From Pectobacterium actinidiae (GTDB taxonomy: Bacteria > Pseudomonadota > Gammaproteobacteria > Enterobacterales > Enterobacteriaceae): 64,000 nt of DNA. This document shows positions 45,391 to 58,089 of this stretch, in pieces. How positions within the stretch are numbered: the first letter of the stretch is position 1; every line of letters starts with the position of its first letter. A model generated the notes under the pieces. The model saw only the letters and a list, made by a program, of their open reading frames with translations. It was not told where the DNA came from and did no database searches. Position numbers and translations under genes: made by a program. Location of the stretch: NCBI RefSeq assembly GCF_000803315.1, contig NZ_JRMH01000001.1, forward strand, positions 3,782,001-3,846,000. Reading direction: 5' to 3'.

Positions 45391-45962
45391 TAATCCAGGC
45401 TCCCTTTGTTCTCTGTCCAGTTTTCTTGTAGCAGATGATGATAGCCGTCCCAGTCAAATGCCGGGCCGGGGTCGGTTTTACGACCCGGAGCGATGTCGCT
45501 GTGTCCGGTAATGCGCGACGGCGTAATGGGATAGGCCTGCATTAACAGGCGTGTAATCGCAGCCAAAGAATGATATTGCTCTGTGGTAAAAGGCAGCGTA
45601 TCCGTCCCTTCCAGCTCAATGCCGATAGAAAAATCATTACAACGTTCCCGGCCTTCAAACTCCGAAACGCCAGCATGCCAGGCGCGCTGATCGAAAGACA
45701 CATACTGCGTAGTTTGCCCGTCGCGGCGAATCAGACAGTGCGCCGCGACGCGTAAATGAGAAATATCGGCGAAATAGGGATGCACCGAGGGATCCAAAGT
45801 AGCCGTAAACAGTTGGTCAATATAGGGACCGCCAAACTCACCGGGCGGCAAACTAATATTGTGGATCACCAGTAGGGAAGGCACCTCATTATTCGGGCGG
45901 CCATCATAATGCGGTGAAGGCGTGTGTGTAATGTCGGATAACCAGCCATTTTCCAAAAGCAT
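45390..45962 (-). CDS. ampD: 1,6-anhydro-N-acetylmuramyl-L-alanine amidase AmpD
   Basis: A 190-residue cytoplasmic zinc amidase of the peptidoglycan recycling pathway; it removes the peptide from anhydro-muropeptides and so keeps AmpC-type induction low. Zinc ligands are expected in [28 protein letters not shown], with the catalytic region [21 protein letters not shown] start at 45962 (MLLENGWL), aligned with E. coli; GAGG is 9 nt upstream. The frame stays open to 46073, adding 37 residues without family support. Confidence 0.93.
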   Translation of the reverse strand: MLLENGWLSDITHTPSPHYDGRPNNEVPSLLVIHNISLPPGEFGGPYIDQLFTATLDPSVHPYFADISHLRVAAHCLIRRDGQTTQYVSFDQRAWHAGVSEFEGRERCNDFSIGIELEGTDTLPFTTEQYHSLAAITRLLMQAYPITPSRITGHSDIAPGRKTDPGPAFDWDGYHHLLQENWTENKGSLD

Positions 45963-46378
45963 CGGCGATAACCTCGCATCGTATCGTTTGCCGGCTGAAT
46001 CAGGCGAAAAATCAATTTCAGGCGTAAAAACCATGTAGCCAAAAATCCTTGTATCCAAGATACCATGTTTCACGTCATGCTATCTATTCAACTGGGCATC
46101 AATAGATTTTACCGTTTGTTTTGTGATATTCCTGCCGTTTCCCTGCCTGAATGCAATCCGATACCTTTTTAGTAAGGTGAAATCTCCCACATCATTATGT
46201 GATAAAAGTCACATTACAAATGTAATGACGCAACAATAGGCAATCGTTTTCGTGCATTGCGTCTATTTTTACTTAAAATACATGACAAAATTATCTTCTG
46301 ATTTTTTTAGATATTACCAAAACTTATTTTGCGGTCTTACGTACGACGTACATAACGTCTAACACTATGGTACTTAAC
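45963..46378. other. Divergent intergenic region ampD / tsx
   Basis: 416 bp with the ampD promoter on one side and the tsx control region on the other, including the CRP site at 46198-46213. No gene seen. Confidence 0.5.
46198..46213. promoter_or_regulatory. CRP site upstream of tsx
   Basis: TGTGA-TAAAAG-TCACA is a perfect match to the CRP consensus, 165 bp before the tsx start. E. coli tsx is under cAMP-CRP and CytR control, so the site fits. Confidence 0.85.
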
Positions 46379-48275
<1,897 letters not shown>

Positions 48276-48592
48276 CCGTTCCTCTATTTCTACCTGCGAG
48301 GTGCTATTACGCACCTCGTACACCTCTCATCCTCTCGCACACCATCGTAACGCCATAGACTGACAATCCCACACGAACATCCTGCCCCGACAGCGTGAAA
48401 TTGCGTCTCTACTCGCAAAAAACTTTCAATCCTCTGCAAATATCTAAAAACATGTCGTGACGCTTTCCTATTTCGCTTTTCCCTGCTCGTCAGCCTTCAT
48501 ACGCTTTTCTATGCTGCCAGCCATCCGTAGGGATTTATGTAACGCAACATTTATGCGCCACAAAATTTATATGCAACAACAGGGAAATCAAC
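48276..48592. other. Intergenic region nadC / ppdD
   Basis: 317 bp. A hairpin CGAGGTGC/GCACCTCG (48297-48304 with 48311-48318) soon after nadC may terminate it. Otherwise nothing recognisable; the ppdD promoter must lie here. Confidence 0.5.
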
Positions 48593-49039
48593 ATGACAAA
48601 ACAACAAGGATTTACGCTGATTGAGCTGATGATCGTCATTGCGATCATCGCCATCCTCAGCGCTATTGGCGTACCGGCTTATCAAGGCTATCTGCAAAAA
48701 GCAGCGCTGACGGACATGCTGCAAACGATGGTGTCTTATAAAACGCCAGTCGATCTCTGTGGTCTGGAAAATGCCGCTTTTACGGCCTGCAATGCAGGTA
48801 ATCAGGGAATACCGGGTAGCAAATCTTCACGCTATGTCAGCGCCGTTAGCGTCACTCAAGGAGTGATTACGCTAACCGGACAATCCACGCTGCAAGGTCT
48901 GCGCGTGATTCTGACACCAACATGGGATACCGAAATCGGCGCTTCACGCTGGACGAAAAACTGTGCCACGGATAACAATACAGAGAGCCTGCAATCCGCC
49001 TGTCAGGACGTTTTCCGTTTTGATAATACGGCAGGCTAA
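48593..49039 (+). CDS. ppdD: Type IV major prepilin, PpdD/PilA-like
   Basis: A 148-residue type IV pilin. The short leader MTKQQG is followed by FTLIELMIVIAIIAILSAIG, so prepilin peptidase should cleave after Gly6 and methylate Phe. Four cysteines lie in the globular domain, including the C-terminal pair around KNCATDN and QSACQDV that forms the D-region loop. It is first of a ppdD-hofB-hofC operon conserved next to nadC in enterobacteria. Confidence 0.94.
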   Translation: MTKQQGFTLIELMIVIAIIAILSAIGVPAYQGYLQKAALTDMLQTMVSYKTPVDLCGLENAAFTACNAGNQGIPGSKSSRYVSAVSVTQGVITLTGQSTLQGLRVILTPTWDTEIGASRWTKNCATDNNTESLQSACQDVFRFDNTAG

Positions 49040-49041
49040 TC

Positions 49042-50514
49042 ATGACAGACTCATCCTTTTCCTCCGAGCATACGCTCAGCGAGTTACAGACGCTGTGCCG
49101 ACGGTATCAGGCATTGTTGCTCAGCCTCGATGAACAAACGCTGTCGGTCGCCGTCACGGCTTCCCCTTCTGCGGAAATGATTGCCGCGCTGCGTTTCGCC
49201 AGCAATCGCCGAATTATGGTGGAACAATGGCCACAGGCCAGAATGGAACAACAGCTTAACCCGCTGAACGCCGTTGCCGAGCCCGCAGAAACCTACCATG
49301 CCAATACTTATAACAGCAGCACCAGGCCGCAGGATCATGACGATGACTCCCCCGTTGCACAATTTATCCATCAAACGCTGCGTCTCGCCGTTCAGCGACG
49401 CGCTTCTGATATCCACTTTGAGCCGTTACTGGACAGCTATCGCGTACGTCTGCGCATTGACGGCGTGCTACAGGCCATATCCGCACCGCCTCCCGAACTG
49501 ACAAACCGTATTACCGCACGGCTGAAAATCATGGGTAAGTTGAACATCGCCGAACGGCGATTGCCGCAGGACGGTCAATTTAGCCTGACGCTGGATCAAC
49601 AAGCCTATTCGTTACGCATTGCGACCCTACCCGTACAACAAGGAGAAAAAGTCGTGCTGCGTATCTTGCAAACGCACCAGCAGGAGTTAGCACTGGATAA
49701 ACTCGGCCTCACCACAAAGTCATTACAGCAGGTGATTAGCGTACTGAGCGCCTCACAGGGGATGCTGTTAGTCACGGGTCCAACGGGCAGTGGAAAAACC
49801 GTCACGCTTTACAGTGCGATACGCTGGCTAAACGAGTGCAGCCGCAATATCTGTAGCGTAGAAGATCCGGTCGAAATTCCCCTGGAAGGAATTAACCAAA
49901 CGGCAATCAATCCTAAAGCTGAACTGGGATTTGGCCGAATTTTACGAGCCCTGCTGCGACAGGATCCTGACATCATTATGATCGGTGAAATACGCGATGC
50001 CGAAACCGCAGAAATTGCAGTAAAAGCCGCACAAACTGGCCATCTGGTTATGTCCACGCTGCATACCAACTCTGCCGTAGACACGTTAACTCGCCTCAGT
50101 CATCTAGGCATCCCCGGTTACCTGTTAGCGGCGGCGCTAAAACTCATCATTGCCCAACGCCTTGTACGTCGGCTATGCCCGCACTGTAAAACCCCAGGAG
50201 AACCGCTACTTTCACTGCCAAACAACCTATGGCAAGGGCCACTGCACCATTGGAAAGCCCACGGTTGTAGTCACTGTTTTTCTGGCTACTATGGCCGCGT
50301 CGCGCTCTATGAATTATTGCCCATCACGCCAGATTTTCAGGCAGCACTGGCGGGCAACGCCAGCACAGGGGAATTATCCACACTGTCTCACCACTCAGGT
50401 TTTCCAACCTTGCTCGCCGCAGGGCTTGAGTTGGTCAACGATGGCCTGACCTCACTTGAGGAAGTCTACCGTGTAGTGGGCGATGAGCACGCAATGAACC
50501 AGGAGACGCAATGA
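49042..50514 (+). CDS. hofB: Type IV pilus assembly ATPase HofB (PilB/GspE family)
   Basis: A 490-residue traffic ATPase. Walker A is VTGPTGSGKT near residues 244-253, Walker B with the Asp box RQDPDIIMIGEIRD, the His box STLHTNSA, and a zinc-binding CPHC..CSHC set near the C-terminus. It powers pilin assembly together with HofC. It begins 2 bp after ppdD and overlaps hofC by 4 bp. Slightly longer than the E. coli protein. Confidence 0.94.
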   Translation: MTDSSFSSEHTLSELQTLCRRYQALLLSLDEQTLSVAVTASPSAEMIAALRFASNRRIMVEQWPQARMEQQLNPLNAVAEPAETYHANTYNSSTRPQDHDDDSPVAQFIHQTLRLAVQRRASDIHFEPLLDSYRVRLRIDGVLQAISAPPPELTNRITARLKIMGKLNIAERRLPQDGQFSLTLDQQAYSLRIATLPVQQGEKVVLRILQTHQQELALDKLGLTTKSLQQVISVLSASQGMLLVTGPTGSGKTVTLYSAIRWLNECSRNICSVEDPVEIPLEGINQTAINPKAELGFGRILRALLRQDPDIIMIGEIRDAETAEIAVKAAQTGHLVMSTLHTNSAVDTLTRLSHLGIPGYLLAAALKLIIAQRLVRRLCPHCKTPGEPLLSLPNNLWQGPLHHWKAHGCSHCFSGYYGRVALYELLPITPDFQAALAGNASTGELSTLSHHSGFPTLLAAGLELVNDGLTSLEEVYRVVGDEHAMNQETQ

Positions 50515-51716
50515 AGCTACAGCGCTTATACCACTGGCAGGCCATCACGTCTGAGGGCGAATTTATCGATGGAGAACTCATCAGCACACACCGCCAGTAC
50601 GCCTATGCCAGCCTGATTGCGCAGGGCTACCAGCCGCTTCTTGTAAAAGCCGGCGATTATCTGTCGCTACGCTACTGGAAACGTGAGCAGCTAGGCGAGT
50701 TAATCAAACAGCTTGCTGCCCTGCTACAAGCGGGATTGCCACTGCTGGAAGCATTAAAACTGGTGTCGGAACAGCACGAGCGCCCCGGCTGGCGCTGCAT
50801 ATTGCGGGAGGTTCGTACCCATGTTGCGCAGGGAAGCTCGCTGTCTGAGGCATTACACGAATATCCCCATATCTTTCCCGTTTTGTATCAATCCCTCATT
50901 GCCGTCGGCGAATTGACTGGGAAGTTAGACGCATGCTGCCTACAGCTCGCTCAGCAGCAAGAAAAACAGTCCAGACTGCAACAGAAAGTCATCAAAGCAC
51001 TACGCTACCCCTGCTTTGTTTTGGCCATTGCCATAGTGGTCAGCATGATGATGTTGACGTTGGTTCTGCCCGAGTTTGCGACGCTCTATTCCTCGTTCGA
51101 TACACCGTTGCCGTGGTTTACCCGGCAGTTGCTGCATCTGGCAGAGATAGTCACTGACTACGGATTTATTGGGTTGCTGGTACTCAGTGGCCTGATAGTG
51201 GGCTACGCCCGCTTGAGGCAGAAACGGCCATTATGGAAAATCCGAGAGCAGGAGTGGCTGCTGAAGCTTCCTATCGTATCTAGCCTGCTACGCGGTAAAT
51301 CGCTGAACCAGATATTCCATATCCTCGCCATGACGCAACATGCTGGTTTGACGCTCCCGGAAGGGCTCGATGCCGCCGCGACGATCCGTCACCCGCTTTA
51401 TCAGACCGCGATTCAACAAATACAAACGCAACTGCATCAGGGCACGTCGCTGTACCATGCCACACAACATCACGCCTCGCTGTTCCCCGCACCTTGTCCG
51501 CAGTTAATTCGCGTGGGGGAAGAAACCGGTGCATTGGATACGATCTTTACACAACTGGCAGAATGGCATGAGGGTCGGGTACAGCAGCAGGCAGACATGT
51601 TGACACAAACGCTGGAACCGTTGTTGATGATGGTCGTCGGGGGAATGGTCGGGGCGCTGGTGATTGGCATGTATTTGCCTATCTTTCAGTTGGGGAATGT
51701 ATTGGCCGGTGCCTGA
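50511..51716 (+). CDS. hofC: Type IV pilus inner-membrane platform protein HofC (PilC/GspF family)
   Basis: A 401-residue GspF-like platform protein with two repeated helical domains (LAALLQAGLPLLEALKLVSE and LAMTQHAGLTLPEGLDAAAT) and three hydrophobic segments, the last at the C-terminus (MMVVGGMVGALVIGMYLPIF). It anchors the HofB motor to the pilin. ATGA overlap with hofB. No other pilus genes are in the window, so the rest lie elsewhere. Confidence 0.94.
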   Translation: MKLQRLYHWQAITSEGEFIDGELISTHRQYAYASLIAQGYQPLLVKAGDYLSLRYWKREQLGELIKQLAALLQAGLPLLEALKLVSEQHERPGWRCILREVRTHVAQGSSLSEALHEYPHIFPVLYQSLIAVGELTGKLDACCLQLAQQQEKQSRLQQKVIKALRYPCFVLAIAIVVSMMMLTLVLPEFATLYSSFDTPLPWFTRQLLHLAEIVTDYGFIGLLVLSGLIVGYARLRQKRPLWKIREQEWLLKLPIVSSLLRGKSLNQIFHILAMTQHAGLTLPEGLDAAATIRHPLYQTAIQQIQTQLHQGTSLYHATQHHASLFPAPCPQLIRVGEETGALDTIFTQLAEWHEGRVQQQADMLTQTLEPLLMMVVGGMVGALVIGMYLPIFQLGNVLAGA

Positions 51717-51794
51717 ACCGACCAATACAGAACCAAAAAGCTACATCGTACCCGCCACCGTTAGCGGCAGACAGACGACGCGAAACAGCAGCAA

Positions 51795-52835
51795 TTACCC
51801 GTTGAAAATACGGTTTTCCTGCTCGGCCACGCGGATAAACGTCGTACGCTTCGTCAGTTCTTTCAAACGGGATGCGCCGACATAGGTGCAGGCCGAACGC
51901 AGGCCGCCAAGAATATCGCGCACGGTATTGTCTACCGGACCACGCAGAGGCAATTTCACGGTTTTTCCTTCCGCAGCCCGGTACTCCGCCACGCCACCGA
52001 CATGGCGCTCCATCGCGGATGCAGAACTCATGCCGTAGAACAGCATCATTTTCTCACCGTTTTCTTCGACGATGGTTCCTTCACATTCATCATGTCCTGC
52101 CAACATACCGCCCAACATGACGAAATCGGCTCCGCCGCCAAAGGCTTTCGCTACATCGCCTGGCATGGCGCAACCGCCGTCGCTCACAATTTGTCCACCG
52201 AGACCATGCGCTGCATCGGCGCATTCAATCACCGCCGAGAGCTGAGGATAACCGACCCCCGTTTTAACGCGCGTCGTGCAGACAGAACCGGGGCCAATAC
52301 CGACTTTAACAATATCCGCGCCAGAAAGAATAAGTTCCTCAACCATTTCACCAGTCACAACGTTTCCAGCACAGATAACCTTATCTGGGCAGGCCTCGCG
52401 CGCTTTTTGCAGGAACGTGACAAAGTGCTCAGAATAGCCATTGGCCACATCGATACAGATAAATTTCAGCTCAGGCGATAGCGCCAGAATTTGCTTTAAC
52501 TTGATGAAATCAGCCTCAGATGTCCCGGTCGAGACCATCACATGGCGCAATACCGATGCCGGTGTGCGTTGCACAAACTGAGACCATTGCTCGACAGAAT
52601 AGTGTTTATGGACCGCCGTCAGAACATCAAAAGAGGCCAGGACCTCCGCCATACTAAACGTACCCACGGTATCCATATTGGCTGCGATAATCGGTACACC
52701 GGACCAGTTGCCGCCGGCATGGAGGAAGGTGAATTGGCGTTCCAGTTCAACGTCGGAGCGGCTTTTCAGCGTCGAACGCTTTGGCCGGATGAGAACATCT
52801 TTAAAGCCTAACTTTAAATCTTCTTCAATACGCAT
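51795..52835 (-). CDS. guaC: GMP reductase
   Basis: A 346-residue TIM-barrel enzyme converting GMP to IMP with NADPH in purine salvage. The catalytic Cys is in [15 protein letters not shown]; the phosphate-binding loop is [19 protein letters not shown]. Same family as IMP dehydrogenase but without CBS domains, as expected. Full length relative to E. coli GuaC. Convergent with hofC. Confidence 0.96.
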   Translation of the reverse strand: MRIEEDLKLGFKDVLIRPKRSTLKSRSDVELERQFTFLHAGGNWSGVPIIAANMDTVGTFSMAEVLASFDVLTAVHKHYSVEQWSQFVQRTPASVLRHVMVSTGTSEADFIKLKQILALSPELKFICIDVANGYSEHFVTFLQKAREACPDKVICAGNVVTGEMVEELILSGADIVKVGIGPGSVCTTRVKTGVGYPQLSAVIECADAAHGLGGQIVSDGGCAMPGDVAKAFGGGADFVMLGGMLAGHDECEGTIVEENGEKMMLFYGMSSASAMERHVGGVAEYRAAEGKTVKLPLRGPVDNTVRDILGGLRSACTYVGASRLKELTKRTTFIRVAEQENRIFNG

Positions 52836-53121
52836 GAGGTTCGAGTTCCTGGTGAGTGACGGCGGAATGCTCAGTATTGATTATTACTGAGTGAAAAAAT
52901 AATGCCCTTTACCAGTGACGTTATCATACGCAGGAATAATCCTGCGGCAAGACTGCGATTTTCACTTTATTTGGGATAAAATCAGAGAAATTTACCTATC
53001 ACCGAGCAACGTGATAGCGTGAAGCACACTGCGGTTTATGCCTGATTGACTTCAGGGGCAGAGGAAAGTATTCCTCTCCACTTGAAAATAGTAGCAATGT
53101 TAACTTTTCAACACGGGTGCA

Positions 53122-53748
53122 ATGACATACATCGTAGCCTTAACGGGCGGTATCGGCAGCGGCAAAAGTACCGTAGCCGATGAATTTGCCAAATTAGGGG
53201 CCACTATCGTTGACGCTGATATCATCGCGCGTCAAGTAGTCGAGCCTGGGAAACCCGCGCTGGATACCATCAGGATCCGGTTTGGCGACGCTATACTCAA
53301 TATCGATGGTTCATTGAACCGCACCGCACTACGCCAACGGATTTTTTCCTCACCTGAGGAGAAGCAGTGGCTGAATAATTTACTCCATCCGTTGATCCAT
53401 CAGGAAACACAGGCCCTGTTTCAGGCTGCATCCGCACCGTATATTCTGTGGGTCGTCCCTTTACTGGTGGAGAACGGTTTACAACAGCGAGCGCAGCGTA
53501 TCCTGGTCGTTGATGTAGACAAAGAAACACAGCTTGCACGCACGCTGGCCCGCGATGGCATCAGCCAGCAACAAGCAGAAAATATACTGGCAGCACAGGC
53601 TACCCGAGAACAGCGCCTGGCTTATGCCGATGATATTATTGATAACAGTCGCTGCCCAAACGCGCTGGCTCCACAGGTTGCGGAATTACACCGCCAGTAC
53701 CTGAAGCTCGCCGCCTACGCAGCCGACAGGATGACTAAGAATGAGTGA
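53122..53748 (+). CDS. coaE: Dephospho-CoA kinase
   Basis: A 208-residue kinase catalysing the last step of CoA synthesis. P-loop GGIGSGKST at residues 9-17, adenosine-binding [10 protein letters not shown], and the lid region with RQRIFS and LLVENGL are present. It overlaps zapD by 8 bp, the conserved arrangement. Confidence 0.96.
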   Translation: MTYIVALTGGIGSGKSTVADEFAKLGATIVDADIIARQVVEPGKPALDTIRIRFGDAILNIDGSLNRTALRQRIFSSPEEKQWLNNLLHPLIHQETQALFQAASAPYILWVVPLLVENGLQQRAQRILVVDVDKETQLARTLARDGISQQQAENILAAQATREQRLAYADDIIDNSRCPNALAPQVAELHRQYLKLAAYAADRMTKNE

Positions 53749-54493
53749 CGCTCCCTCAACGATTTTATTCGAATACCCGCTGAACGAAAAAACACGTACC
53801 TGGTTGCGTATCGAGTCATTATTGCAGCAGTTGCACCAAAACCACTCCCTGACCGATATGGGAGGCGCTCTGACATTTTTTCGTGCTATCGCCGAACTGC
53901 TCGATGTGCTGGAACGTGGAGATGTACGTACCGAGCTACTGAAAGAACTAGAGCGGCAACAGCAAAAACTGCTGCAATGGAGTGACGTACCAGGCGTTGA
54001 CATGGAGCGCATCCATACGCTGAGACGCCAGTTGAAAGATCTGGCCAGTACGCTGATGGCTGCACCACGAATGGGGCAGTTCTTACGGGAAGATCGCCTG
54101 ATTGGCATGGTTCGCCAGCGACTGGGGATCCCCGGTGGATGTTGCAGTTTCGATTTACCTACACTGCATAGCTGGTTACACCAACCTCAGGAACTGCGTG
54201 AGAAATTGGTTTCCGGCTGGCTTAACTCTTTGTCTCCGCTCAAACAAGCGCTGGATATGATCCTGGAACTGATCCGCCACTCCGGCACATTCCGCCCTCA
54301 GACAAGCCTGAACGGTTTCTTCCAGGACAATGCCTCCGATGCTGATCTGCTGCGTTTGCGCCTTGAACTGGTACATCAGCTCTATCCACAGATATCCGGT
54401 CATAAGACACGCTATGCCATCCGTTTTCTGCCATTAGATATCGAAAACGGCCACATCCCTCCGCGTTTAACATTTGAACTGGCCTGCTGCTAG
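53741..54493 (+). CDS. zapD: Cell division protein ZapD
   Basis: A 250-residue FtsZ-ring crosslinker (formerly YacF). It is full length, with the helical and beta domains of the family and a C-terminal FELACC. It binds the FtsZ C-terminal tail at midcell. The start overlaps coaE by 8 bp, with a ribosome site within coaE. Confidence 0.94.
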   Translation: MSDAPSTILFEYPLNEKTRTWLRIESLLQQLHQNHSLTDMGGALTFFRAIAELLDVLERGDVRTELLKELERQQQKLLQWSDVPGVDMERIHTLRRQLKDLASTLMAAPRMGQFLREDRLIGMVRQRLGIPGGCCSFDLPTLHSWLHQPQELREKLVSGWLNSLSPLKQALDMILELIRHSGTFRPQTSLNGFFQDNASDADLLRLRLELVHQLYPQISGHKTRYAIRFLPLDIENGHIPPRLTFELACC

Positions 54494-54550
54494 ACTCAGC
54501 TCTGGCAAATCAGAATGTGTTGAGTCACAAATAGAGTGAAAAAGAATTTT

Positions 54551-54745
54551 ATGACCACAGAAATTACGACAGTGAAATGCCCAACCTGCAAGCAGGCGGT
54601 CATCTGGGATGAAACCAGCATCTATCGCCCATTTTGCAGCAAACGTTGTCAACTCATCGATTTAGGTGAATGGGCTGATGAAGAAAAGCGCATTCCAAGT
54701 GATGATATGGTTTCTGATAGTGAAGAGTGGAGCGAAACGCGCTAA
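54551..54745 (+). CDS. yacG: DNA gyrase inhibitor YacG
   Basis: A 64-residue zinc-binding protein. The four zinc ligands are in CPTC and CSKRC (the second pair Cys-X3-Cys), followed by [17 protein letters not shown]. coli YacG binds GyrB and blocks DNA binding. I start at 54551 ([11 protein letters not shown]), matching E. coli length; an upstream in-frame ATG at 54536 adds five residues. Terminator hairpin overlaps its stop codon. Confidence 0.92.
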   Translation: MTTEITTVKCPTCKQAVIWDETSIYRPFCSKRCQLIDLGEWADEEKRIPSDDMVSDSEEWSETR

Positions 54746-54759
54746 CGGCCGCGTTTCGC
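54732..54759 (+). terminator. Hairpin at the yacG stop codon
   Basis: GCGAAACGCG and CGCGTTTCGC form a 10-bp stem around CTAACGGC, spanning the yacG stop. No T-run on the plus side. Confidence 0.5.
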
Positions 54760-54789
54760 GATGATGGCTTTCAGACAGGTAAAGCTAGA

Positions 54790-55185
54790 TTAAAGCGATT
54801 TCAGCCAGCGGATCATCTCTGCATTCGCTGGCGGAAATTCTTCCTCACGTAATTCTTCTACGCTAACCCAGCGAGACTCCTGACCTTCCCGGCCATAGGG
54901 TTCCCCCTGCCATGTTTCAACCAGAAAGAAATGAAGCGTGATAATTCTCTCCGGCGTAGAAAACGTTTTGTCGTTTAGCGCCTGTGGTGCGCTCGCTTCA
55001 ATGCCCGTTTCTTCACGCAGTTCACGAATCAGCGCCTGCTCTGGCGTTTCGCCCTCTTCAACTTTACCGCCGGGAAATTCCCACATCCCTGCCATATGAA
55101 CGCCATCAGGGCGGCGAGCAATGAAATATTGCTGCTCCACATTGCGGATGATGCCGACCGCGACGGATAACTGTTTTTGCGTCAT
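54790..55185 (-). CDS. mutT: 8-oxo-dGTP diphosphatase MutT
   Basis: A 131-residue Nudix hydrolase that removes 8-oxo-dGTP from the nucleotide pool. The Nudix box is GGKVEEGETPEQALIRELRE followed by ETGIE. The start at 55185 (MTQKQLSVAVG) follows AGGAAG; the frame is open 21 codons further without homology. It lies downstream of secA, after a terminator-like hairpin. Confidence 0.94.
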   Translation of the reverse strand: MTQKQLSVAVGIIRNVEQQYFIARRPDGVHMAGMWEFPGGKVEEGETPEQALIRELREETGIEASAPQALNDKTFSTPERIITLHFFLVETWQGEPYGREGQESRWVSVEELREEEFPPANAEMIRWLKSL

Positions 55186-55217
55186 GACACTTCCTATCAG
55201 GTTCTTATCAAGTAAAA

Positions 55218-55234
55218 GGCGGTCAATGACCGCC
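55218..55234 (-). terminator. secA terminator-like hairpin
   Basis: GGCGGTCA-A-TGACCGCC is a perfect inverted repeat, followed on the minus strand by TTTTACTT. It lies between secA and mutT, so mutT is probably only partly co-transcribed. Confidence 0.65.
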
Positions 55235-55275
55235 CTTGTACTTATCACATTTTAATCACTGGATTCAGCGGCCAA

Positions 55276-57978
55276 TTATTTCTGTAAGCGACCGTGGCAC
55301 TGCTTATATTTCTTGCCTGAACCACAGGGGCAAGGGTCGTTACGTCCAATTTTACGGTCAGCCTGCGCCGGTGAACCCATGTTCAGGCTATCTTCTTCCT
55401 GATGGCTAAACTGTTGCTGCTGCGCCAAACGCTCAGCTTCTTCACGGCGTTGCTGCTCCAGCGCTTCGATTTCTTCCGGCATTCTCACCTGAACTTTGCT
55501 CAGCGTACTGATCACCTCATATTTCAGTGATTCCAGCATTGCGGCAAACATAGAGAACGACTCTCGCTTATATTCTTGTTTCGGATCTTTCTGTGCATAG
55601 CCACGCAAATGGATGCCCTGACGCAGGTAATCCATTGCCGCCAGATGCTCTTTCCACAAGGAATCGAGCGTTTGCAGCATCACGCCTTTCTCGAAGTTGC
55701 GCATGACTTCCGCGCCAACCACTTCTTCTTTGCGATGATAAACCTCAAGCGCCTGCTGGAAAATACGCTCACGCAACGTTTCTTCATGTAGCTCAGGCTC
55801 TTTATCCAGCCACGCCTTGATCGGCATATCCAGGTCGAAGTCGTTCTTCAGGCGCTGCTCCAGGCCTTCCGTATCCCACATTTCTTCCAGAGATTCCGGT
55901 GGAATATAGCTGTCGATAGTCGCTTTAAACACATCCTCACGAATACTGGTGATGGTTTCACTGATATCGGACACATCCAGCAGTTCGTTACGCTGTGTGT
56001 AGATCGCACGACGTTGGTCGTTCGCCACATCATCGTATTCCAGCAGCTGTTTACGAATATCAAAGTTACGGCTTTCCACTTTACGCTGTGCGTTAGCAAT
56101 CGCCTTGGTGACCCACGGGTGCTCAATCGCCTCGCCCGGTTTCATACCCAGTTTACGCATCATGTTGGAAACGCGATCGGAGGCAAAAATACGCATCAGC
56201 GCATCTTCCATCGACAGGTAGAAGCGTGATGAACCCGCATCCCCCTGGCGACCAGAACGACCACGCAACTGGTTATCGATACGGCGAGACTCATGGCGCT
56301 CTGTACCGATAATATGCAAACCACCCGCAGCCAACACCGCATCATGGCGCACTTTCCAGGCCGCTTTGATTTCTGCAATTTGTGCGTCATCTGGATTTTC
56401 CAGATGTGCGACTTCTGCCTGCCAGCTACCACCCAATACAATGTCCGTACCACGACCGGCCATATTAGTCGCGATAGTCACCGCGCCAGCCTGACCCGCC
56501 TGAGCAACGATATCGGCTTCCATGGCGTGGAATTTCGCATTCAACACATTATGTTTGATGCCCGCTTTTTCCAACGCATGAGAAACCACTTCCGATTTCT
56601 CGATAGAGATCGTACCGACCAGAATCGGCTGGCCTTTTACCGAGCGGTCTTTGATATCTTCAATAATAGCATCGATTTTTTCCTGCTCAGTCATGTAGAC
56701 CAGGTCAGGCAAGTCTTTACGAATCATCGGACGGTTGGTCGGCACCACAATCGTATCCAGCTTATAGATGGAGCTGAATTCGAACGCTTCGGTATCTGCC
56801 GTACCGGTCATACCAGCCAGTTTTTCATACAGGCGGAAGTAGTTCTGGAAGGTAATGGAAGCCAGCGTCTGGTTTTCATTCTGAATGGTCACCTTCTCTT
56901 TCGCTTCAACAGCCTGATGCAAACCATCGGACCAGCGACGCCCCTGCATGGTACGGCCAGTGTGTTCGTCAACGATGATCACTTCACCGTCTTTCACAAT
57001 GTAATCCACATCGCGGGTAAACAGCACGTGCGCACGCAGCGCGGCGGTCACATGGTGCATCAGCATGATGTTCGTCGGAGAATACAGTGATTCGCCCTCC
57101 TCCATAATGCCTTCTTTCACCAGCAATTCTTCTACCAGAACCAGACCTCGCTCGGTGAGGTTAACCTGACGCGCTTTCTCATCAACAGAGAAGTGGCCTT
57201 CGCCGTGGAAGGTATCCGAATCTTCTTTCTCCTGACGGATCAGGTGAGGGATGATTTTATTGACGCTGATATAAAGCTCAGAGCTGTCTTCAGCCGGGCC
57301 AGAAATGATCAGCGGCGTACGCGCTTCATCGATCAGGATGGAGTCAACCTCATCCACCAGCGCGTAGTACAATTTACGCTGCACACGCTCTTCTGGGCTG
57401 AACGCCATGTTGTCACGCAGGTAGTCAAAACCGTATTCGTTATTGGTACCGTAGGTGATGTCTGCGGCATACGCTTCACGCTTCGCAGGAGCAGGCATAC
57501 CCGGCAGGTTGATGCCGACACTCAGGCCAAGGAATTCAAATAAAGGACGGTTATTTTCAGCATCACGCTGTGCCAGATAATCGTTCACGGTCACGACGTG
57601 TACGCCACGACCCGTCAGCGCGTTCAGGTACGCAGGCAACGTTGCCGTCAGCGTTTTACCTTCACCAGTACGCATCTCTGCGATGCAGCGTTCGTTCAGT
57701 ACCATACCGCCAAGCAGCTGCACGTCAAAGTGGCGCATACCAAATACACGCTTACTGGATTCACGCACCACGGCGAAGGCTTCAGGCAACAGACTCTCGA
57801 GCGTTGCGCCTTTTTCCAGACGAACACGGAACTCCAGCGTTTTCGCTTGCAGTTCCTCATCTGAAAGTTTTTCCATTTCTGGCTCTAAACGACTGATGAC
57901 ATCAACATTTTTACGCATACGACGCAGCGTACGATCGTTACGGCTACCAAAAATTTTGGTTAGGATATTCATGACCAT
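55276..57978 (-). CDS. secA: Preprotein translocase ATPase SecA
   Basis: A 900-residue motor of Sec protein export, nearly colinear with E. coli SecA (901). Walker A is MRTGEGKT, Walker [14 protein letters not shown], and the C-terminal zinc-binding [14 protein letters not shown] is intact. It binds SecB and pushes precursors through SecYEG. I start at 57978, aligning with E. coli; a second ATG is at 57972. Translation is expected to be coupled to SecM arrest in the preceding gene. Confidence 0.96.
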   Translation of the reverse strand: MVMNILTKIFGSRNDRTLRRMRKNVDVISRLEPEMEKLSDEELQAKTLEFRVRLEKGATLESLLPEAFAVVRESSKRVFGMRHFDVQLLGGMVLNERCIAEMRTGEGKTLTATLPAYLNALTGRGVHVVTVNDYLAQRDAENNRPLFEFLGLSVGINLPGMPAPAKREAYAADITYGTNNEYGFDYLRDNMAFSPEERVQRKLYYALVDEVDSILIDEARTPLIISGPAEDSSELYISVNKIIPHLIRQEKEDSDTFHGEGHFSVDEKARQVNLTERGLVLVEELLVKEGIMEEGESLYSPTNIMLMHHVTAALRAHVLFTRDVDYIVKDGEVIIVDEHTGRTMQGRRWSDGLHQAVEAKEKVTIQNENQTLASITFQNYFRLYEKLAGMTGTADTEAFEFSSIYKLDTIVVPTNRPMIRKDLPDLVYMTEQEKIDAIIEDIKDRSVKGQPILVGTISIEKSEVVSHALEKAGIKHNVLNAKFHAMEADIVAQAGQAGAVTIATNMAGRGTDIVLGGSWQAEVAHLENPDDAQIAEIKAAWKVRHDAVLAAGGLHIIGTERHESRRIDNQLRGRSGRQGDAGSSRFYLSMEDALMRIFASDRVSNMMRKLGMKPGEAIEHPWVTKAIANAQRKVESRNFDIRKQLLEYDDVANDQRRAIYTQRNELLDVSDISETITSIREDVFKATIDSYIPPESLEEMWDTEGLEQRLKNDFDLDMPIKAWLDKEPELHEETLRERIFQQALEVYHRKEEVVGAEVMRNFEKGVMLQTLDSLWKEHLAAMDYLRQGIHLRGYAQKDPKQEYKRESFSMFAAMLESLKYEVISTLSKVQVRMPEEIEALEQQRREEAERLAQQQQFSHQEEDSLNMGSPAQADRKIGRNDPCPCGSGKKYKQCHGRLQK

Positions 57979-58089
57979 AATAGTTTTAATCTCACAAATG
58001 CCACGTATCCAGTGGCAACACAACATCGAAAAACTGAGAAACTCAGCAAAAACGAGAGAAATTTCTTCAGCTAATTATCCACTACACTT

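Noticed and set aside
45963..46073. 37-residue N-terminal extension of AmpD
   Set aside because: The extra residues have no counterpart in AmpD; the start at 45962 matches E. coli.
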